A stretch of 64,000 nucleotides of DNA from Atherix ibis. Its lineage: Eukaryota; Arthropoda; Insecta; Diptera; Athericidae. The stretch's first letter is position 1, and each line of letters opens with the position of its first letter. Below, piece after piece: positions 56,431-64,000 of this stretch. Made by a program: the position numbers and the translations under genes. The stretch is taken from positions 63,030,951 through 63,094,950 of the forward strand of contig OY282608.1 of NCBI GenBank assembly GCA_958298945.1, in the 5' to 3' direction. A model generated the notes under the pieces. The model ran no database searches, was not told where the DNA came from, and worked only from the letters and a program-made list of their open reading frames with translations.

Positions 56431-56889
56431 GTTTGTTGGTTTTTTGGTTTGTTGGTTTGTTGTTTTGTTGGTTTGTTGGTTTGTTGGTTTGTTGGTTTAT
56501 TTGTTTGTTGGTTTGTTGGCTTGTTGGTTTGTTGGTTTGTTGGTTTGTTGGCTTGTTGGTTTGTTGGTTTGTTGGCTTGTTGGCTTGTTGGTTTGTTGGT
56601 TTGTTGGCTTGTTGGTTTGTTGGTTTGTTGGTTTATTTGTTTGTTGGTTTGTTGGCTTGTTGGTTTGATGGTTTGTTGGTTTGTTGGTTTGTTGGTTTTT
56701 TGGTTTGTTGGTTTGTTGTTTTGTTGGTTTGTTGGTTTGTTGGTTTGTTGGTTTATTTGTTTGATGGTTTGTTGGCTTGTTGGTTTGTTGGTTTGTTGGT
56801 TTGTTGGCTTGTTGGTTTGTTGGTTTGTTGGCTTGTTGGCTTGTTGGTTTGTTAGTTTGTTGGCTTGTTGGTTACTTAGTTTGTTGGTT

Positions 56890-57830
56890 TGTTGGTTTGT
56901 TGGCTTGTTGGTTTGTTAGTTAGTTGGCTTGTTGGCTTGTTGGTTTGTTGGTTTGTTGGTTTTTGGGTTTGTTGGTTTGTTGGCTTGTTGGTTTGTTGGT
57001 TTGTTGGTTTGTTGGCTTGTTGGCTTGTTGGTTTGTTGGTTTGTTGGCTTGTGTGTTTGTTGGTTTGTTGGCTTGTTGGCTAGTTGGTTTGTTGGTTTGT
57101 TGGTTTGTTGGTTTGTTGGTTTGTTGGTTTGTTGGTTTTTTGGTTTGTTGGTTTGTTTGTTTGTTGGTTTGTTGGCTTGATGGCTTGTTGGTTTGTTGGT
57201 TTGTATGCTTGTTGGCTTGTTGGTTTGTTAGTTTGTTGGTTTTTTGGTTTGTTGGTTTGTTGGCTTGTTGGTTTGTTGGTTTGTTGGTTTATTGGCTTGT
57301 TGGCATGTTGGTTTGTTGGTTTGTTGGCTTGTTTGTTTGTTGGTTTGTTGGCTTGTTGGCTTGTTGCTTTGTTTGTTTGTTGGTTTGTTGGCTTGTTGGC
57401 TTGTTGGTTTGTTAGTTTGTTGGCTTTTTGGTTACTTGGTTTGTTGGTTTGTTGGTTTGTTGGCTTGTGGGTTTGTTGGCTTGTTGGTTTGTTGGTTTGC
57501 TGGTTTGTTGGCTTGTTGGTTTGTTGGCTTGTTGGCTTGTTGGCTTGTTGGTTTGTTGGTTTGTTGGCTTGTTCGATTGTTGGTTTGTTGGCTTGTTGGT
57601 TGGTTGGTTTGTTGGTTTGTTGGCTTCTTGGATTGTTGGTTTGTTGGTGTGTTGGTTTGTTGGTTTGTTGGCTTGTTGGTTTGTTGGTTTGTTGGTTTGT
57701 TGGCTTGTTGGCTTGTTGGTTTGTTGGTTTGTTGGCTTGTTGGTTTGTTGGTTTGTTTGCTTTTTGGCTTGTTGCTTTGTTGGTTTGTTGGTTTGTTGGC
57801 TTGTTGGCTTGTTGGTTTGTTAGTTTGTTG
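56890..57830. repeat. ~0.93-kb block, copy 3 of 3
   Basis: Partner of 55490-56430 at 1,400 bp. Private changes include GTATGCTTG near 57203, a GTTCGATTG unit near 57571 and GGTTGGTTGG near 57598. Its landmarks are at 57422 and 57830. Confidence 0.9.
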
Positions 57831-58092
57831 GCTTTTTGGTTACTTGGTTTGTTGGTTTGTTTGCTTGTTGGTTTGTTGGTTTGTTGGTTTGTTGGTTTGT
57901 TGGTTTGTTGGTTTGTTGGTTTGTTGGTTTTTTGGTTTGTTGGTTTGTTGGTTTGTTGGCTTGTTGGTTTGTTGCTTTGTTGGCTTGTTGGCTTGTTGGT
58001 TGTTGGTTTGTTGGCTTGTTGGTTACTTAGTTTGTTGGTTTGTTGGTTTGTTGGTTTGTTGATTTGTTGGCTTGTTGGCTTGTTGGTTTGTT

Positions 58093-58246
58093 GGTTAATT
58101 CGTTTGTTGGTTTGTTAGTTTGTTGGTTTGTTGGCTTGTTGGCTTGTTGGTTTGTTGGTTTTTTGGTTTGTTGGTTCGTTGGTTTGTTGGTTTGTTGGTT
58201 TGTTTGTTTATTTGTTTGTTGGTTTGTTGGCTTGTTGGGTTGTGTG
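58093..58246 (+). repeat. GGTTAATTCG...GGGTTGTGTG block, copy 5 of 5
   Basis: Same 144-bp motif spacing. It lies 4,590 bp after copy 4, and the flanking sequence from about 57846 also matches 53256 onward at that offset. Confidence 0.93.
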
Positions 58247-58338
58247 TTTGTTGGTTTGTTGGCTTGTTGGTTTGTTGGTTTGTTGGTTTGTTGGTTTGTT
58301 GGTTTGTTGGTTTGTTGGTTTGTTGGTTTGTTGGTTTG

Positions 58339-58345
58339 TTGGTTT
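58339..58345 (+). other. Phase slip: 7-bp unit TTGGTTT (-1)
   Basis: Read as GGTTTTTGG where paralogues near 43890, 47245, 50120 and 53745 have GGTTTTTTGG, so it is a private single-T loss. Confidence 0.92.
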
Positions 58346-61300
58346 TTGGTTTGTTGGTTTATTTGTTTGTTGGTTTGTTGGCTTTTTGGTTTGTTGGTTT
58401 GTTGGTTTGTTGGCTTGTTGGTTTGTTGGTTTGTTGGTTTGTTGGCTTGTTGGTTTGTTGGTTTGTTGGTTTGGTGGCTTGTTGGCTTGTTCGTTTGTTG
58501 GTTTGTTGGCTTGTTGGTTTGTTGGTTTGTTGGCTTGTTGGCTTGTTGCTTTGTTCGTTTGATGGTTTGTTGGTTTTTTGGTTTTTTGGTTTGTTGGTTT
58601 GATGGTTTGTTGGCTTGTTGGCTTGTTAGTTTGTTGGTTTGTTGAGTTGTTGGTTTGTTAGTTTGTTGGTTTGTTGGCTTGTTGACTTGTTGGTTTGTTG
58701 GTTTTTTGGTTTGTTGGTTTGTTGGTTTGTTGGTTTGTTGGTTTGTTGGTTTATTTGTTTGCTGGTTTGTTGGCTTGTTGGTTTGTTGGTTTGTTGGTTT
58801 GTTGGCTTGTTGGTTTGTTGGTTTGTTGATTTGTTGGCTTGTTGGTTTGTTGGTTTGTTGGTTTGTTGGTTTATTTGTTTGTTGGTTTGTTGGTTTGTTG
58901 GCTTGTTGGTTTGTTGGTTTGTTGGTTTGTTGGCTTGTTGGTTTGTTGGTTTGTTGGCTTGTTGGCTTGCTGGTTTGTTGGTTTATTGGCTTGTTGGTTA
59001 CTTAGTTTGTTGGTTTGTTAGCATGTTGGTTTGTTGGTTTGTTGGTTTGTTGGCATGTTGGTTTGTTGGTTTTTTGGCTTGTTGGCTTGTTGGTTTGTTG
59101 GTTTGTAGGTTTGTAGGTTTGTTGGCTTGTTGGTTTGTTAGTTTGTTGGCTTGTTGGTTTGTTAGTTTGTTGGTTTGTTGGTTTGTTGGTTTGTTGGTTT
59201 ATTTGTTTGTTGGTTTGTTGGCTTGTTGGTTTGTTGGTTTGTTGGTTTGTTGGCTTGTTGGTTTGTTGGTTTGTTGGCTTGTTGGCTTGTTGGTTTGTTG
59301 GTTTGTTGGTTTGTTGGTTTGTTGGTTTGTTGGTTTGCTGGCTTGATGGCTTGTTGGTTTGTTAGTTTGTTAGTTTGTTGGCTTTTTGGTTACTTGGTTT
59401 GTTGGTTTGTTGGTTTGTTGGCTTGTTGGCTTGTTGGTTTGTTGGTTTGTTGGTTTATTTGTTTGCTGGTTTGTTAGCTTGTTGGTTTGTTGGTTTGTTG
59501 GTTTGTTGGCTTGTTGGTTTGTTGGTTTGTTGGCTTGTTGGCTTGTTGGTTTGTTGGTTTGTTGGATTGTTGGTTACTTAGTTTGTTGGTTTGTTGGCAT
59601 GTTAGTTTGTTGGTTTGTTGGTTTGTTGGCTTGTTGGTTTGTTGTTTTGTTGGCTTGTTGGTTTGTTGGTTAGTTGGCTTGTTGGCTTGTTGGTTTGTTG
59701 GTTTTTTGGTTTGTTGGTTTGTTGGTTTGTTGGTTTGTTGGTTTGTTGGTTTGTTGGTTTATTTGTTTGTTGGTTTGTTGGCTTGTTGGTTTGATGGTTT
59801 GTTGGTTTGTTGGCTTGTTGGTTTGTTGGTTTGTTGGTTTTTTGGTTTGTTGGTTTGTTGTTTTGTTGGTTTGTTGGTTTGTTGGTTTGTTGGTTTATTT
59901 GTTTGTTGGTTTGTTGGCTTGTTGGTTTGTTGGTTTGTTGGTTTGTTGGTTTGTTGGCTTGTTGGTTTGTTGGTTTGTTGGCTTGTTGGCTTGTTGGTTT
60001 GTTGGTTTGTTGGCTTGTTGGTTACTTAGTTTGTTGGTTTGTTGGTTTGTTGGCTTATTGGTTTGTTGGTTAGTTGGCTTGTTGGCTTGTTGGTTTGTTG
60101 GTTTGTTGGTTTTTGGGTTTGTTGGTTTGTTGGCTTGTTGGTTTGTTGGTTTGTTGGTTTGTTGGCTTGTTGGCTTGTTGGTTTGTTGGTTTGTTGGATT
60201 GTGTGTTTGTTGGTTTGTTGGCTTGTTGGCTTGTTGCTTTGTTTGTTTGTTGGTTTGTTGGCTTGTTGGCTTGTTGGTTTGTTAGTTTGTTGGCTTGTTG
60301 GCTTGTTGCTTTGTTGGTTTGTTGGTTTGTTGGCTTGTTGGCTTGTTGGTTTATTAGTTTGTTGGCTTTTTGGTTACTTGGTTTGTTGGTTTGTTAGTTT
60401 GTTGGCTTGTTGGTTTGTTGGCTTGTTGGTTTGTTGGTTTGTTGGTTTGTTGGCTTGTTGGCTAGTTGGTTTGTTGGCTTGTTGGCTTGTTGGTTTGTTG
60501 GTTTGTTGGCTTGTTGGCTTGTTGGTTTGTTAGTTTGTTGGTTTTTTGGTTTGTTGGTTTGTTGGCTTGTTGGTTTGTTGGTTTGTTGGTTTGTTGGTTT
60601 GTTGGCTTGTTGGCATGTTGGTTTGTTGGTTTGGTAGCTTGTTTGTTTGTTGGTTTGTTGGCTTGTTGGCTTGTTGCTTTGTTTGTTTGTTGGTTTGTTG
60701 GCTTGTTGGCTTTTTGGTTTGTTAGTTTGTTGGCTTTTTGGTTACTTGGTTTGTTGGTTTGTTGGTTTGTTGGCTTGTGGGTTTGTTGGCTTGTTGGTTT
60801 GTTGGTTTGTTGGTTTGTTGGCTTGTTGGTTTGTCGGCTTGTTGGCTTGTTGGCTTGTTGGTTTGTTGGTTTGTTGGCTTGTTCGTTTGTTGGTTTGTTG
60901 GCTTGTTGGTTTGTTGGTTTGTTGGTTTGTTGGCTTGTTGGCTTGTTGGTTTGTTGGTTTGTTGGTTTGTTGGTTTGTTGGCTTGTTGGTTTGTTGGTTT
61001 GTTGGTTTGTTGGTTTGTTGGCTTGTTGGCTTGTTGATTTGTTGGTTTGTTGGCTTGTTGATTTGTTGGTTTGTTTGCTTTTTGGCTTGTTGCTTTGTTG
61101 GTTTGTTGGTTTATTGGCTTGTTGGCTTGTTGGTTTGTTAGTTTGTTGGCTTTTTGGTTACTTGGTTTGTTGGTTTGTTGGTTTGCTGGCTTGTTGGTTT
61201 GTTGGCTTGTTGGTTTGTTGGTTTGTTGGCTTCTTGGCTTGTTGGTTTGTTGGTTTGTTGGTTTGTGGGTTTTTTGGTTTGTTGGTTTGTTGGTTTGTTG

Positions 61301-62649
61301 GTTTGTTGGTTTGTTGGCTTGTTGGTTTTTTGGTTTGTTGGTTTGTTGGTTTGTTGCTTTGTCGGCTTGTTGGCTTGTTGGTTTGTTAGTTTGTTAGTTT
61401 GTTGGCTTTTTGGTTACTTGGTTTGTTGGTTTGTTGATTTGTTGGCGTGTTGGCTTTTTGGTTTGTTGGTTTGTTAGTTTATTTGTTTGTTGGTTTGTTG
61501 GCTTGTTGGTTTGTTGGTTTGTTGGTTTGTTGGCTTGTTGGTTTGTTGGTTTGTTGGCTTGTTGGCTTGTTGGTTTGTTGGTTGGTTGGCTTGTTGGTTA
61601 CTTAGTTTGTTGGTTTGTTGGCATGTTGGTTTGTTGGTTTGTTGGTTTGTTGGCTTGTTGGTTTATTGTTTTGTTGGCTTGTTGGCTTGTTGGGTTGTTG
61701 GTTTGTTGGGTTGTTGGTTTGTTGGTTTGTTGGCTTTTTGGCTTGTTGGTTTGTTGGTTTGTTGGCTTGTTGGTTTGTTAGTTTATTGGTTTGTTGGCTT
61801 GTCGGCTAGTTGGTTTGTTGGTTTTTTGGTTTGTTGGTTTGTTGGTTTGTTGGTTTGTTGGTTTGTTGGTTTGTTGGTTTATTTGTTTGTTGGTTTGTTG
61901 GCTTGTTGGTTTGTTGGTTTGTTGGTTTGTTGGCTTGTTGGTTTGTTGGTTTGTTGGTTTTTTGGTTTGTTGGTTTGTTGGTTTGTTGGTTTGTTTGTTT
62001 GTTGGTTTGTTGGTTTATTTGTTTGTTGGTTTGTTGGCTTGTTGGTTTGTTGGTTTGTTGGTTTTTTGGCTTGTTGGTTTGTTGGTTTGTCGGCTTGTTG
62101 GCTTGTTGGTTTGTTGGTTTGTTGGCTTGTTGGTTACTTAGTTTGTTGGTTAGTTGGCATGTTGGTTTTTTGGTATGTTGGTTGGTTGGCTTGTTGGTTT
62201 GTTGGTTTGTTTGTTTGTTGGTTTTTTGGTTTGTTGGTTTGTTGGTTTGTTGGTTTGTTGGCTTGTTGGTTTGTTGGTTTGTTGGCTTGTTGGTTTGTTA
62301 GTTTGTTGGTTTGTTGGTTTGTTGGTTTGTTGGTTTGTTGGTTTATTTGTTTGTTGGTTTGTTGGCTTGTTGGTTTGTTGGTTTGTTGGTTTGTTGGCTT
62401 GTTGGTTTGTTGGTTTGTTGGCTTGTTGGCATGTTGGTTTGTTGGTTTGTTGGCTTGCTGGCTTGTTGGTTTGTTGGTTTGTTGGTTTTTTGGTTTGTTG
62501 GCTTGTTCGTTTGTTGGTTTGTTGGCTTGTTGGTTTGTTGGTTTGTTGGTTTGTTGGGTTGTTGGCTTGTTAGTTTGTTGGTTTGTTGGCTTGTTGGTTT
62601 GTTGGTTTATTGGCTTGTTGGCTTGTTGCTTTGTTGGTTTGTTGGTTTG

Positions 62650-62658
62650 TTGGCTTTA
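62650..62658 (+). other. Phase slip: 9-bp unit TTGGCTTTA (+1)
   Basis: A 1-bp gain between two TTGG motifs; no copy elsewhere was seen. With it, the phase changes I found sum to -24 bp, a whole number of units, which agrees with the TTGG phase being the same at both window ends. Confidence 0.92.
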
Positions 62659-63189
62659 TTGGCTTGTTGGTTTGTTAGTTTGTTGGCTTTTTGGTTACTT
62701 GGTTTGTTGGTTTGTTGGTTTGTTGGCTTGTTGGTTTGTTGGCTTGTTGGTTTGTTGGTTTGTTGGTTTGTTGGCTTGTTGGCTTGTTGGTCTGTTGGTT
62801 TGTTGGTTTGTTGGTTTGTTGGTTTGTTGGTTTGTTGGTTTTTTGGTTTGTTGGTTTATTTGTTTGTTGGCTTGTTGGTATGTTGGTTTGTTGGTTTGTT
62901 GGCTTGTTAGTTTGTTGGTTTGTTGGTTTGTTGGCTTGTTGGCTTGTTGGTTTGTTGGTTTGTTGGCTTGTTGGTTTGTTGGATTGTTGGTTTGTTGGCT
63001 TGTTGGCTGGTTGGTTTGTTGGCTTGTTGGCTTGTTGGTTTGTTGGTTTGTTGGTTTGTTGGTTTGTTGGCTTGTTGGTTTGTTGGTTTGTTGGCTTGTT
63101 GGTTTGTTGGTTTGTTCGTTTGTTGGCTTGTTGGTTTGTTGGTTTGTTGGCTTGTTGGTTTGTTGGTTTGTTGGTTTGTTTGCTTGTTG

Positions 63190-64000
63190 GCTTGTTGCTT
63201 TGTTGGTTCGTTGGTTTGGTGGCTTGTTGGCTTGTTGGCTTGTTGGTTTGTTAGTTTGTTGGCTTTTTGGTTACTTGGTTTGTTGGTTTGTTGGTTTGTT
63301 GGCTTGTTGGTTTGTTGGCTTGTTATCTTGTTGGTTTGTTGGTTTGTTTGTTTGTTGGCTTGTTGGTTTGTTGGTTTGTTGGCTTGTTGGCTTGTTGGTT
63401 TGTTGGTTTATTGGCTTGTTGGTTTGTTGGCTTGTTGGCTTGTTGGTTTGGTAGTTTGTTGGTTTGTTGGTTTGTTGGTTTGTTGGTTTTTTGGTTTGTT
63501 GGTTTATTTGTTTGTTGGTTTGTTGACTTGTTGGTTTGTTGGCTTGTTGGTTTGTTGGTTTGTTGGCTTGTTGGTTTGTTGGTTTGTTGGTTTGTTTGTT
63601 TGTTGGATTGTTGGCTTGTTGGTTTGTTGGTTTGTTGGCTTGTTGGTTTGTTGGTTTGTTGGCTTCTTGGCTTGTTGCTTTGTTCGTTTGATGGTTTGTT
63701 GGTTTGTTGGTTTTTTGGTTTGTTGGTTTGTTGGTTTGTTGGCTTGTTGGCTTGTTGGTTTGTTGGTTTGTTGGCTTGTTGGTTTGTTAGTTTGTTAGTT
63801 TGTTGGCTTGTTGCCTTGTTGGTTTGTTGGTTTTGTGGTTTGTTGGTTTGTTGGTTTGTTGGTTTGTTGGTTTGTTGGTTTATTTGTTTGTTGGTTTGTT
63901 GGCTTGTTGGTTTGTTGGTTTGTTGGTTTGTTGGCTTGTTGGTTTGTGGGTTTTTTGGTTTTTTGGTTTGTTGGTTTGTTGGTTTGTTGGTTTGTTGGTT
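63190..64000. repeat. Long-range homologous segment, right member (cut by window edge)
   Basis: Partner of 38160-38950. It runs off the right end of the window, so the match may continue. Private changes include GGCTTCTTGGCTTG near 63661 and GCCTTGTTGG near 63812. Confidence 0.8.

Larger units (their letters stand above)
867..63274 (+). repeat. Landmark variant cassette GGCTTTTTGGTTAC, 78 intact copies
   Basis: Two adjacent variant octamers (TTGGCTTT then TTGGTTAC), usually preceded by TTAGTTTG, recur as a linked block. Intact starts: 867, 3121, 6367, 6886, 8174, 8422, 8886, 9446, 10718, 12302, 12910, 13429, 13933, 14956, 15276, 16100, 16356, 16676, 17268, 17940, 19329, 19737, 20072, 20736, 21567, 22231, 23255, 23871, 24407, 24783, 25095, 26479, 27095, 27631, 27974, 28726, 29790, 30351, 31135, 31399, 32447, 32983, 33383, 33944, 34728, 34992, 36040, 36576, 37224, 38224, 39136, 39392, 40364, 40620, 42188, 43076, 44932, 45907, 46331, 46747, 48242, 48777, 49209, 49625, 51136, 52840, 53248, 54295, 56022, 57422, 57830, 59380, 60364, 60732, 61148, 61404, 62685, 63261. 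Degenerate copies: 4456, 5304, 5744, 10286, 11870, 36984, 41764. Spacing is a multiple of 8 wherever no phase slip intervenes. Positions were read by eye and may be off by a base. Confidence 0.9.
1..64000. repeat. Giant octameric satellite array, (TTGGTTTG)n
   Basis: The entire window is a tandem array of an 8-bp unit, TTGGTTTG on the + strand. About 8,000 units are present and no unrelated sequence interrupts them. The commonest variant is TTGGCTTG (T to C at unit position 5). Rarer variants include TTAGTTTG, TTGGTTTT, TTGGTTTA followed by TTTGTTTG, TTGGTTAC, TTGCTTTG, TTCGTTTG, ATGGTTTG, TTGGCATG, TTGGATTG and TTGGGTTG. One strand is extremely G/T-rich and the other A/C-rich. Both ends of the window are mid-array. 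No gene, RNA gene, promoter, terminator or mobile element could be recognised inside it. Long stop-free frames are a property of the unit: with an 8-bp period every + frame reads the same hydrophobic octapeptide. Eukaryotic heterochromatic satellite is the likely nature; the host species cannot be told from this sequence. Confidence 0.98.

Noticed and set aside
1..64000. CRISPR array or other repeat-spacer system
   Set aside because: Repeats are contiguous 8-bp units. There are no 20-50 bp repeats separated by unique spacers and no cas-like genes.
1..64000. Telomere
   Set aside because: G/T asymmetry is telomere-like, but the unit lacks the usual GGG or GGGG run, the sequence is heavily varied with higher-order duplications, and no chromosome end is visible. 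A subtelomeric location stays possible but is unsupported.
1..64000. tRNA, rRNA or other structured RNA genes, and a hidden novel gene system
   Set aside because: No stretch departs from the octamer for more than a few tens of bases, and A plus C is too scarce on the + strand to form the needed stems. I saw nothing to support any RNA or protein system.

Overview
The whole 64 kb window is one uninterrupted tandem repeat. It contains no gene that I can support. The unit is an octamer, TTGGTTTG (equivalently GGTTTGTT; complement CAAACCAA), repeated about 8,000 times. The + strand is almost only G and T. C (roughly one base in twenty) and A (one or two in a hundred) enter mainly as substitutions at fixed positions of the unit. 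Both window edges lie inside the array, so its true length exceeds 64 kb and its flanks are not visible.

The sequence does not identify the organism. A homogeneous satellite of this size, with nested segmental tandem duplications and no genes, is typical of eukaryotic heterochromatin (pericentromeric, subtelomeric, or sex/B chromosome). That placement is inference from general knowledge. I see no transposon, rRNA, tRNA, CRISPR or unique-sequence island.

Layout. The octamer register is kept with few breaks: following the TTGG phase across the window I found 25 phase slips (about 16 independent events once inherited copies are collapsed), against thousands of substituted units. Variant octamers are not scattered at random. 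They form linked landmarks such as GGCTTTTTGGTTAC (78 intact copies plus about 7 degenerate ones), GGTTTATTTGTTTG, GGTTACTTAG, GCTTTGTTCGTTTGATGG and GGTTAATTCG. These landmarks show that the array is a mosaic of higher-order duplications: 2,254 bp (1-3,914), about 4,970-5,000 bp (3,942-11,070), 1,584-1,592 bp (9,640-12,815), 6,558/6,543 bp (5,934-13,726), 2,656-2,664 bp (15,010-18,424), 1,495 bp (20,055-22,888, third copy at 27,957), 3,224 bp (23,000-27,944), an apparently identical 3,593 bp pair (29,740-36,925), about 1,228 bp (38,310-40,760), 888/296 bp (41,941-43,616), about 2,880 bp (45,561-51,324) and 1,400 bp (55,490-57,830). Shifts are almost always whole multiples of 8 bp, which points to in-register unequal exchange or slippage.

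Coding potential. The consensus octamer has no stop codon in any of its six reading frames, so long open frames arise automatically. The + strand gives a Leu-Val-Cys-Trp-Phe-Val-Gly-Leu octapeptide in all three frames; the - strand gives Asn/Gln/Thr/Lys/Pro-rich runs. I reject all of these as genes. No new enzymatic or defence system is visible. What is notable here is the architecture and evolution of the satellite.
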